From Sepioteuthis lessoniana (lineage: Eukaryota > Mollusca > Cephalopoda > Myopsida > Loliginidae): 64,000 nt of DNA. The stretch spans positions 87,082,543 to 87,146,542 of the forward strand of contig OY757904.1 in NCBI GenBank assembly GCA_963585895.1, given 5' to 3'. Shown here piece after piece: positions 20,481 to 29,599 of the stretch (position 1 is the stretch's first letter; every line of letters begins with the position of its first letter). The notes below the pieces were generated by a model. It had not been told where the DNA came from. It made no database searches and saw only the letters and a program-made list of their open reading frames with translations. Made by a program: the position numbers and the translations under genes.

Positions 20481-21193
20481 GGACCCCAGCCCGAGTAAGT
20501 AGTAATTTCTTTTTTGTCCCCCTTGAAACCTAGTTAGCAGTATGCTGTGAGTCATCGTCCCTGTCATCTAGTCGTTAGCCCTCAAGATCTTCCCCATCCC
20601 CATTATTTTTTTGCACTTCAACCTCTATCCCAGTCCGCTTTTTGTTGAAGATCTTGAAAATTCATATGTATAAAAAACCACATTACCTGCTTATATCGAC
20701 CCATACCGCGCCCGACCCTTTATTTCTTTTACCCATGTAGATTAGGATCCCCGCCCCACCTAGGGTAGGTCCGGCTTGTTTTCGGTTCTTTCGCCCCGGA
20801 AAACAGTCAGCCTCCAATTTTATAGACGGGGGGATGGGAGGGCAACCAAACGGGGAGAATCCTTTTTTCCTTGGTTTCGTCTTTTTCTTTCGTTTTCGGG
20901 GTTTTTCTCCCATCCCCAACATATACTTTCACTGTAAAATCATATTGTAAATAAAATCATACACTGCACTCGGGATTTTAAGTAGGGCACTTTCATAGAG
21001 AAATTGTGGTATTTTGGTGGTTGCTGCGCACATGGTGACGAATGAATGATTATATTTTGTACTGTTGAATGGGTCGACGAATGTGGCTAGCTAGGTTCCC
21101 ATAGATAACATAGTTAATGAAAGACCGCTCCCTTCCCCTTCCCCCAAAAACTCAATGCCTCGTGCCTTCATTGTAAATTTACAATGGAATAAA
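20481..21193 (+). other. LINE A 3' UTR
   Basis: About 710 bp follow ORF2. The region is shared in reverse orientation with 13254-13815 and 34043-34720, which defines it as LINE sequence. It contains GGGTTTTTCTCCCATCCCC and CCCGCCCCACCTAGGGTAGG words. A 71-79 codon frame on its minus strand is not conserved as protein. Confidence 0.85.
21150..21193 (+). promoter_or_regulatory. LINE A 3'-terminal stem-loop before AATAAA
   Basis: CATTGTAAATTTACAATG (21170-21187) is a perfect palindrome able to form a 7 bp stem, and is followed at once by GAATAAAG at the 3' end. In copy C the arms are CTTTGTA and TACAAAG, and in copy F CTTAAA and TTTAAG. The sequences differ but the pairing is kept. In non-LTR elements, 3'-terminal structures of this kind can be recognised by the element's own RT. 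Confidence 0.65.
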
Positions 21194-21289
21194 GTCTTTT
21201 TCTCGGCGAGAAGCAGAAGCAGGTGGAAGAGAAACGAAGGAAGAAGCACAGAGAGAGTGGAAAAGAGAGAGGAGGAAAGTGGAGGAGGA

Positions 21290-21370
21290 ACGCAAAGAGG
21301 GAAGTGGTGTAATAAGCGCTTTAGACTGAAATCTAAAGGTCGCTGTTTCAATCCCGAGTCCAACACACAG
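21290..21370 (+). mobile_element. tRNA-like relic downstream of LINE A
   Basis: GTGGTGTAATAAGCGCTTTA resembles a tRNA D-arm region. It is followed by the perfect inverted repeat CTTTAGA...TCTAAAG in the anticodon-arm position and GTTTCAATCCCGAGTCC as a B box. It is too degenerate for a functional tRNA and probably a SINE head. A purine-rich run precedes it. Confidence 0.45.
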
Positions 21371-21469
21371 GGGGATTATCCACCCTAAAACCACAGTGAA
21401 CTTCCGAGATCTTCAACAAAAGCGGGCTGGGGTTGACGTACAAAAATAATGGAGATGGGGAAGCGGAAC

Positions 21470-23426
21470 CCACCACTAGCTCCCGATATAGCTCTTTCCG
21501 AGACCGTGTAATGTCACAGGACCCAATAAAGGTTAAGAAGGGCCGCTCGGCACTCGCGAACAAACGGTGTTTCGCCCATCAGCTTACGTCGACCTTCAGC
21601 CTTTGGGTCTGACTTGAGGAGAGGAAAGGTCCGGCTCGACTTTTGTCTCCACACTTCGTCCGCCGTCAAGGATCAACTCAAGTATGCAAGTCTTTCAGCA
21701 AGCCAGTGGCTCTCCAGATCAGGCATACCTAGACCCCGTTGCGCGTACATTGGATGCAGACCTGTCTAAGGACCATCGGCCTTCCACCTCCCTAGAGCAA
21801 TCTGGATAGGGATCGTTTCAGTTCCAGCCGACGTGCCTTAGGCAGAGGAAGTACAGCCAATCGGTAAAGGATCAAAAGGATCTTCCCTTCACAGTAGGTT
21901 TGCTTAGGGCCGATCAGATCGCTAATGACAAGCTGTAAACGATTTGCTAAGATCCGGGCTAAAATCTTTAACTCTGCGTTAAGCAGAGTTATGGGCCTGT
22001 AATAATCTAAACCCTCCCAAACATGCTTGCCACCTTTCTTCAGCAATGTGATCGTGCACTTGGTAACGCTACCAGGGATAGCTCCTTGGGAGAAGCAATC
22101 GTTGAACATATCCGTCAGAATAGGCACAAACATGTGCGGCAGCCTCAAATACGCTTCGTTGGGTAAACCATCTAGTCCTGGTGACTTGTTGAGGCCGACC
22201 AGCTTCAACGCATCACGGACTTCGCATTCAGTTATCACACCCTCGCATCTAGCCGCTTCAGTCGGCAAGATAACTGCGAAACTCCTGAAACGGGAGATCA
22301 GGACAGTGGGCAAAGCGATCACGAAAGTGCGCCCGAAAGGGATTGCGAATCTCGCGATTCGCTCGCAGCACGCGCCCATCCGGGATTTTGACGAAGTCGA
22401 TATACTGATCGGGAAACCTTCGCACGTCTTCAGGTCCCTCCTAGCTAGCTTTACAGTTAGGGAGTACCCCCAGCCACGGCCCGGGAAAGTCTATCGTCTC
22501 TAGATTTCGCCTCCTTGGTCCTATCTAAATTGAGCTGTCGACCGTACTTGGTGGCGAAATCTCTAATCCAATGTTTAAGAGAAACCCATCACATATTCCC
22601 GGTAACCGCCCCCACTAACGCCCACTTAATTAGGGATTCTAGCCGCTCCCGGAAGTCCCGTATCTCCAGTAAGGAGGTATTGAACTTCAAATAGCCAGCC
22701 AGACTAGACCTATTAGCTAACCGCAGACTGACCCTAACAGGTTTATGGTCAGTCCACGCTTTCAAGTGGAACGTGGGACAACTAACGAAGTCGCAATCAG
22801 ATCTTCTAACAATCTGTCCAAGTAGGAACCTACTTTGGCAGAGGGCGAGCTATCTATCCATGCCTTCATCTCCTTCCCTGGGTGAACCAGACGAAACCTG
22901 TCGACCAAGTCATGACGAGTCATGAGGTCGACAAGCCTGTTTTCAAACACTCCCAACCTACTAGCTCCCCGTCCGACCTTATCTATCTTGGGATCAAGGA
23001 TCGCGTTCCAGTCACCCATTCAGATTAGCCGCTTTGAATCGTCCGGGAATGGCTCCAACCGACGAAAAAGGAAACCCCCTCCACAGTGATATTGGGTGCA
23101 TAAACCACAACCAGCTTGAACTAGACACTTTTAACGGCAACATCGGACACAACCAACCGGCCTCCGTCACCTGCAAAAACAACTTCAACATCAGCATCAA
23201 GTCTGCGTCCAACTAGCAAGGAGACCCCAGCGCTACAGCAGCTGCCGTATGCCGAGAAAACGTTAAAATCGTTCTCCAGCGCACGAGAGTCCGCAGCACA
23301 AATGAAGTGAGTCTCTTGCACTGCAACGACATCTACGATGAGGTTTTTGAGTTCAGCAAGCAAGCGCGCACACTTGCTTGAATCCCTCAGTCCCCTCACA
23401 TTCAACGTGGCAAGGTTTTAAGCCAT
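21470..23426 (-). pseudogene. LINE B ORF2 remnant
   Basis: The start ATG at 23426 sits in the same context as copy A. The endonuclease is partly readable at 23405-22762 (NVRGLRDSSKCARLL, VQETHFICAADS, MGDWNAILDPKIDKVGRG) with frameshifts. The RT fingers are in 22379-21900 (SPGLDGLPNEAYL, LKKGGKHVWEGLDYYRP, ANRLQLVISDLIGP). Then GPKQTYCEGK is fused to ILYRLAVLPLPKARRL. The SLDQSKAFD, RQGCPLSPLL and FADD blocks are therefore gone, so the enzyme could not be active. The C-terminal zinc-knuckle part is also deleted. Confidence 0.88.
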
Positions 23427-23440
23427 CAGTACCACTTACC

Positions 23441-25207
23441 TTACTCACTGTCGATTACGAGCCGGAAATCCTCCGGGTGAGGATGCTGACGGCCTGATGC
23501 AGTGAACCAAAGCCGAGTTCATAAGTAAATCGGCCGTCCCTGGAAATTCCACCGACATCCAAGGGATACCGCAACTTTAGGGACCTATAGAAACAGGGAT
23601 GAACATAAATCGGGTCACTGCCCGTGAATTTAGTTCACATGATATTGAGAGATGGGTGCTCCATTTCCGCCAGCCTTATGTCCGTCCCACTGGCTTCTTC
23701 TATAAAGCGCCAAAGCTCTTTAGTTCAGTTGCCAGCCGAACGAACAAAGGTGGTCACCATGAGTGCACCCCTAAATAGGTATGAATTGGTAATGTCGTTA
23801 AGGTCAATTGTTTTGAGCCCTGCTAATGGTTGTAATGTTTGTTTTACGTGTCGTTCTAATGCTGGTGACTCGAGGGTGTCTTCGCAGAAGTCGAAAGCGT
23901 TGAGAGCTCGTCGTACCTCTTTAGAGGCCGACTTAGCTCGTTGCTTAGAGTTCGATGATGATGATGATTGTGATGTTGAGTCTCTCCTTGACGAATGGGA
24001 CCGGGAGAGTAGCTTGGGGGTTGGGATGGGTGATAGTAGAGCTGGTGTTGAGGTCTCCATTTCCTCATGTGGTACATTTATTTCATTTGTTTTTTCCTTT
24101 TCTCTTTTCTGTTTTTGTATTCGAGTTTTCTACTTTTTTTTTCTTCGTTTTTAAATTTTTTGTGGTTCCACCCCCCATTTGTATTCTTATTCTCGCCGGT
24201 TTTAGCGAGGAATGATTTCGGCGCTTTTGAAGGAGACTTCTTTTTGCCCCGCGTTACTTGGGTCCACCCCTCCTTGTTATTGGGGTGGTCCCCAATTTTT
24301 GTTGAAATGACTGAAATGTTAGTTTTTGGCGTTGTGTTTGTCGTTGTTATTGATGATGATGATATAGATGAATCCGTTGCTGTTGTTGATGTTATTACTG
24401 TTGCGTTGGCGGTTTTTTGTGGACAGGATCTAGAGAAGTGACCTGTCTACAATGCCAGCATTGCGGCTTCCGGCCTTCCACTATTACCATCATTGCTTGA
24501 TCCTCGTAGTCCAGTGTATGGAGTATTGCCTGGAAACCTCCTCTGTTTAGGCACATGGTAAAAGAGTAGTCACCGTGTGCCGTGTCACTAGATGACTTCA
24601 TTGTTACAAAATCTTCGACGTCTCCAAAGTCGCTGAGAAACGCCGCCAATACGCCCCCACTTAGTTGAATGGGCACGTTACACACGGTGACCTTGATTCT
24701 TCTTCTACCCATGTATTCCGGTTGTAATCTGTAATATTTTGTGGTGATACAACTATTCCCGGCCAGCTTCGTCGCTAATTCTTGTGATGGCAGCAAGCTA
24801 TCCCAGGTAGCAAAGCTGCGTCTGCAGAAGTATCTAGCTGGGATTCCTGCTACATTTAAAAGTTCTTCAAATTTATCTTTTTCAGGCCAGCCAATCTCCT
24901 GGTTTTTATATCGGTGACGAGTAAGGACAGGGTTTTTGGCTGAACTGCTTCTATCAATTCTGGGATTGGTAGAATCCGGTTTCTTTGGAAGTACTGGGCG
25001 TATTTTTCAGTCCTGTCCTTTTTATAATCCTGTGGCGTCTTTTTATTCACTTGCGTCGACCAGGAGACTGGCATTGACGGCACTTTCTGAGCTGGTGGGA
25101 TTGTGCTAGCCGGGGTTGATGATTCAGATGATGTTCCAGGCAATGACAGCCATTCCGGCTTTTTTTGGAGATGAAAATATGTCTTGTTGGGTGTTTGGTT
25201 CCCTCAT
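23441..25207 (-). pseudogene. LINE B ORF1, divergent and broken
   Basis: An ATG at 25207 could start it, but a frameshift soon follows. WLSLPGTSSESS matches the WPSLPIP block of copies A and D. Further blocks are YAQYFQRNRILPIPELIEAV, LLVTDIKTRRLAGLKK, a YRLQPEYMGRRRIKVTVCNV RRM-like strand and CWHCRQ, where the zinc knuckle loses its final His-Cys. The C-terminal part ends ALMVTTFVRSAGN. The linker is Ser/His-rich, not the long Ala/Thr run of A and D. It is clearly homologous to ORF1 of A, C and D but more distant than its ORF2 is, which points to a separate subfamily or recombination. Confidence 0.8.
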
Positions 25208-25544
25208 AGTTGCTTTTGGGCAACTAGGAGGAATGAAAGCGAATGGTCTTGTTGAAATGAGAAAATTTGTGTAGCGAATGAAAAAATGCAACAACAAAAA
25301 AAGTCTTTGGGTTGACCCCCCTCAATAACAATGCAAATAACAGTTGTTTTGGGGAGGGGCACAAATGCAATAACAATAAAAAATCACTCCAACAAATTCA
25401 ACAAATAAATCAACAAAATTTTCAACAAAACACTCACTTGTCAGTCGCATAAAAATTAGAACACCAAATAGGTTAACGTGAAGCCAAGACTCAAACGTTA
25501 CTGCCTCCGGTGCATTCAGGCAGGACTTAAGTAATTATGCCAAA

Positions 25545-25720
25545 ATGCTACATCCGGGTCAATCGCACAGTGTAGTAATTTACCTGCGCGCTTACGTCAA
25601 ACACGATTCACGATCGGGAGGATGCGAGTTCGATCTTCCCAATCGCCCGTTTCTTTCCCTGATCTCATTTTTCACGCCAGATATATTCGTGCACGCTTTG
25701 AGCTACCACGTACGTGATTT
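25545..25720 (+). mobile_element. tRNA-derived SINE relic
   Basis: A GCGAGTTCGATCTTCCC string at 25624-25640 has the layout of a pol III B box inside a T arm (GGGAGGAT pairs imperfectly with ATCTTCCC). Upstream GTAGTAATTTACCTGCGCGC is a weak A-box region. Downstream sequence shares ACTGAATTGTTTG words with 12930-13010. Confidence 0.45.
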
Positions 25721-26148
25721 CTCTCGCTACTAAACTGAATTTTTGAATTAGAACTGTTTGACAGAACTGAATAGCTTGAAATAGAAATGTTTTTGACAAT
25801 TGAACTATGTACTCATACTAAACTGAATTGTTTGTAATAAAACTGATTATTTGTATAAAAATAGTTTTGTCGTTAAATAACCTACAAAAGTTGATATGCC
25901 ATAAAAACCCAACCAACCAACTACTTTTGTAAAAAAAAAGGAGAGTTTATATTTTTATAAACAAGAGATATTGCCTCTGGATATATAACACGACGATAAA
26001 ACGGAGTTCCCCAATGTATATCTCTAAGACAACCTTAGTAAAAACGAGATATTCCTAAATGGAGATGAAAACTGAAGGAAGAGGAAGATTCTAAGACATA
26101 GCTCCTCTAACATGTGGCATATTGAGCAATGCTTTCCGGTGTTTTTAG
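25721..26148. other. AT-rich repeat tail and intergenic DNA
   Basis: The AACTGAATT/GAACTGTTT words repeat about three times up to 25860. After that there is AT-rich DNA without a gene. Confidence 0.4.
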
Positions 26149-26245
26149 AAGACGTGGATCCGTGGGTCGAAGATTTTTGAAGACATAGATCCGTGGATCG
26201 AAAATTTTTAGATGACGTGGATCTGTGGATCGAAGATTCCTCTAA
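26149..26245. repeat. Tandem ~36 bp repeat, about 2.5 copies
   Basis: AGAAGACGTGGATCCGTGGG, TGAAGACATAGATCCGTGGA and AGATGACGTGGATCTGTGGA each lead into TCGAAGATTT or TCGAAAATTT. The spacing is about 35-37 bp. It is a small minisatellite, and the overlapping minus-strand ORF is a consequence of the repetition. Confidence 0.8.
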
Positions 26246-26481
26246 CAAAGAGACTGCGCCTATATGATGCAACATGCGTCTCTGATGATGACAATTACAT
26301 CAGCTTTTCTTGTGGCTGCAAAAATCAAAGAATTATCACAAGACATCGATGACAAACAACCTAATCTCCAACAGGGCTCGGTACAAGACCTGCATCACCA
26401 ATGGTTTGTTTGTTCATGTGTTACGGACGTCACCTGCACAAAAATATCTGGAATCTAGCTTGCTAACCATTACACTACCCG

Positions 26482-26484
<3 letters not shown>

Positions 26485-26541
<57 letters not shown>
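26485..26541. repeat. (TA)n microsatellite
   Basis: An uninterrupted TA run of about 57 bp. Confidence 0.97.
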
Positions 26542-26543
<2 letters not shown>

Positions 26544-26576
26544 AATGATAAAGACACGTTTAAACGTAGAAATGTA

Positions 26577-26680
26577 TAAAACTGAGATGCTGATGTAAAT
26601 TCATCAGCATATCAGTTTTATCCAGAACGCTGTCAACTTCAATAGAACATTATCAAGAAATATGGAATATTAAAAACAAA
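26577..26680 (+). mobile_element. Penelope-like scrap with near-perfect hairpin
   Basis: Arms at 26577-26595 and 26602-26620 form a 19 bp stem with one mismatch around TAAATT. The following CAGAACGCTGTCAAC and ATTATCAAGAAATATGGAAT words match the reverse complement of 41400-41470, which leads into the Penelope-like RT at 41073-41440. This is a short piece of the same element family. Confidence 0.5.
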
Positions 26681-28054
26681 AGCAAAGTGTGACGCGAAAA
26701 ATTTACTTTTTTATCCCAGAACGGGACTTTATTTTCGCCGGTGTGAAGACGGGGCAGGTTGGCACTTGATCCCTTGTAGAATAAGTCCTCATTCAGAGTT
26801 TTTCCCTCAGGCGTATAAGAACTGGCATATTATGTGGGGGATTAATTTATGGCCAGACTGACCGCTGCTGGCAAGGGGTTCCAAATTTCACACTATGCAC
26901 ACACCCACCAAGGCCGCTAGACTTCTTCCCCTAGAACAATGGAAGATATGGACCTCTTGGTTTAGTCGTAATAATATTAATTAGAGTAGTCGGCAATTCC
27001 GGTTTCCCGTGTGATATTTTAAAGGAAATAATAGGACAATTTTAAGCGAGCATATCATAAGGCGAATAAAAGCTGAAAAAGAAACATGAAATAAATTCGT
27101 AGCAGAACTACAAATAACAACTTCGACAACGTGGGAACATTAAAATATATGAATCTTTTACTACACATAGGTATACACCTTCAACATGTCAAATATATCA
27201 TAAATGAACAGTCCATGAACATAAATGTCTTTCTTCTTTTCTTTTCTTTCGTTTTTCTTCAAATTTTGAGAGAGAGAGAGAGAGAGAGGGTATATAAAAT
27301 TGGGTATAAGGAGAAACAGTCCCAAAATCACTTATCTTATTTAGATGGATTCCTGTGGAGAATCTTTCTTCTTTAACGGGCTGACAGACTTTATCTTATT
27401 TTTAGTACTGGCTTGAAGATACGACTTCTTCTTGTCCGAGATTTTTTTCGTCTTCTTTTACCCGGAGTACTTATCTTTGGGTTCCGTACGCCACGAACCC
27501 TGTCCAACAACTAACTTTGTCTTTTCCTTTTTTCGCTGACGGGAAGAAGGTGCCACTTCCGTTTTTAGGGTCCCAGCTAATCATTTGGCTTCTACATTCT
27601 TCCTTCCCGTGTCAGGCGACCCGAGGGAGGTCACCGAGTACAAACATCTGTTCTTAACGGTCATTCTTTGACGGCTTGCTACTGTTAATTCGAACACGAG
27701 GATAGTAGTAATTTTATTTCTATCGTCTCAGTGGGATACCACGTGACAAAAGACTAAAGACATTTCAAAACATTGTCGCTGTTTTCAAAATTAATTCTAT
27801 TGATTTTATTGGGTGTTATTTTTATATGTTGGGCTTATTAATTTCGTGTGCTATTACTGTTGTGTTTTCAACTAGAATTTTTCGAAACTTGGATTTGAGG
27901 ATAGAAAGGATTTTAACTTGTAAGGCTATGGAGCAAGAATCATTAAGGTGTATCGTAAGCCGTCTTGAAAGAGTTGTAGCGGTAAGACCAATTATTTTTT
28001 TGGAGACAAAGACTCTCAAGGGTCATTTGAACATATATGCGACGTTTGTTCTAT
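26681..28054. other. Intergenic DNA
   Basis: No gene is supported. A (GA)n array sits at 27268-27288. A T-rich 87-codon frame at 27826-28089 runs into the LTR at 28063 and has no recognisable domain. Confidence 0.4.
27268..27288. repeat. (GA)n microsatellite
   Basis: A GA dinucleotide run of about 21 bp. Confidence 0.9.
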
Positions 28055-28062
28055 CAAGAAGT

Positions 28063-28291
28063 GTTATGACCAAGGGGAGGTTGAAATGATAACACGACTC
28101 GGAAATGAGTGATAAAAAATATACTGAAGGAAAATAGTACATGCATAAAAGATTGCAGGGAGAAACCTCTCCTCGCCTTAACACAATCATGAACACTACA
28201 TCCGTTCTTGGTGACGGCTCGCCGAGACTGCGAAGAAGAGAGCTTAGCCGGTACGTGTCACATGAGGGCGAGTCCATCTGTAGGGGAGTCA
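28063..28291 (-). repeat. Gypsy-3 3' LTR
   Basis: This 229 bp LTR aligns end to end with 33874-34042 joined to 40352-40412. On the minus strand it begins TGACTCCCCTACAGATGG and ends CCTTGGTCATAAC. Shared internal words include GAGGGCGAGTCCATCTG, AGAGAGCTTAGCCGGTA and GGAAAATAGTACATGCATAA. The two LTRs differ at scattered sites, so the element is not recent. Confidence 0.92.
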
Positions 28292-28319
28292 AACCTTTTG
28301 CTTTCAAAAGGGTTTATTC

Positions 28320-29330
28320 TTTCCATTAGTATTTCTTTCGTTTTGGATCGATAGATAAGGGTTCTGTGATTTTCCTCTTCTTCGATCTTCGTTGTTCGGA
28401 AGTGTGTTGTGGGGGTTCAAGGTTAAATGTGTCGTAGGGTTCTTCAACTTCGTCTTGAGTGTTATTAGAATCCATTTTATGCCGTTTTTTCAGTTGGTTT
28501 AAATGTCTTTTATGGGTATGTTTTTACCCTTGAATTATGCATACCATTTCGCCGATCCTGCTAAGGATCGTTCCCTCTTCCCAGTACGGCATATTCTTTT
28601 GAAAATTTTTGAAAAAAATCTTCTGGCCTGGGAGAAATCGCTTTCTTGTAACATGTTCAGTCGTATTTGTCTTAGATTGTTTCGGGATTAATTTGTCGAA
28701 TGTAGATCTTATTTTCCTGGCAAACATGATTTCTGCCGGTGAGCCGGTTGAAGGTGTATTTGGGTTCAGCGTTATACGATACACCGGTAGGAATTGTTGT
28801 AAAGCTCTGTTGGTCGGTGTTCCTTGTGCTTTCTTGAGTGATCTTTTTAGCGTGTCGACGAAACTCTCCGCCTGACCATTCGATCTTAGGTGGTATTATA
28901 GCGTTGTTACATGTTTCACGTGGAATGTGTTACAAAAATCCTTGAATTCAACCGATGTAAATTGTGTGCCATTGTCACTGGTGACACAGTCAGGCACTCC
29001 GAATCTTGCGAACAGTTCATGTTACGATAGTTACGGCTGTTGTCGGCCTCTTGCATCTTAAAACCTCCGGCCACTTGGAGTAGCTGTCTACCACAATGAG
29101 GTAGTAGTGATCCTCTAGTGGGCCAGCAAAGTCAATATGAATGCGTGACCATGGCTGGTCTGTTTTTGGCCAGGGTTTGAAAGTGGTAGCTGGCACTTTG
29201 GCCGCCAAGGTGCATCCCTCTACATGCGTTAATCATGTCAATTATGTCTTTTTCCATAGTCGGCCAGTAGATATAACTCCGCATGAGGCTTTTCATGCGA
29301 TTTTTTCCGGGGTGTCCTGTATGGAAATCC
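28320..29330 (-). pseudogene. pol: Gypsy-3 integrase
   Basis: Domain order on the minus strand starts with an HHCC zinc finger (HTGHPGKNRMKSLM, YIYWPTMEKDIIDMINACRG) near 29330-29220. The core follows with HIDFAGPLEDHYYLIVVDSY near 29150-29080, a VTSDNGTQFTS-type block near 28970 and a GQAESFVDTLKRS-type block near 28880. MYRITLNPNTPSTGSPAEIM and a GQKIFFKNFQKN SH3-like region lie at 28784-28600. Frameshifts near 29210, 29020 and 28900 break the frame. All three catalytic acidic positions appear to be present. Confidence 0.85.
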
Positions 29331-29599
29331 TTCAGAATTTGTATTTGTAATTTCTTAGGAATTACAACTCTGTCACAGTACAATAAGATGCTGTCGCATA
29401 ATGAGTACACATCTGAAATGCTGTTGTCCTTTGATGCGATTTTTTGTTTTATTTCGTGGATAAAGTCATCTTCGATCGCTTCGCTCTTTATCTCCAACAG
29501 CGTTACCGGTAGATCCCGAACAGTATTTTCAATGATGGATTTAATTTCACAGCCCGACCGAAGTGCAGCTATGACTGGATCTTCAAATGGTTGGCATTG

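Larger units (their letters stand above)
14077..21193 (+). mobile_element. Tx1/L1-type LINE copy A, near full length
   Basis: This is a 7.1 kb non-LTR retrotransposon with 5' UTR, ORF1, ORF2 and 3' UTR. Probable imperfect target duplications flank it: GTCTTTTTTCTCGCCGAG at 14059-14076 and GTCTTTTTCTCGGCGAG at 21194-21210. ORF2 is intact. ORF1 is split by a SINE insertion at 16371-16664. The element is visibly richer in G+C than its surroundings. It is the best-preserved copy in the window and serves as the reference for copies B-F. The clade call rests on the ORF1 layout (RRM-like plus CCHC) and the Tx1-like ORF2 motifs. Confidence 0.9.
21396..25440 (-). mobile_element. Tx1-type LINE copy B, internally deleted
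   Basis: Read on the minus strand, the order is 5' UTR, ORF1 (25207 to 23441), ORF2 (from 23426) and a scrap of 3' UTR. Two internal deletions are clear by comparison with copies A and C. One removes the RT core (junction near 21881-21890). The other joins the ORF2 C-terminal region directly to 3' UTR sequence (junction near 21470). The extreme 3' end is missing. ORF2 resembles the other copies closely, whereas ORF1 is much more divergent. Confidence 0.88.

Noticed and set aside
26149-26245. CRISPR-like repeat array
   Set aside because: The units are contiguous with no variable spacers, and the window is eukaryotic; it is a minisatellite.
27826-28089. 87-codon ORF with hydrophobic N-terminus
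   Set aside because: It runs into the gypsy LTR at 28063, which places its C-terminus in repeat DNA, and it has no known motif.
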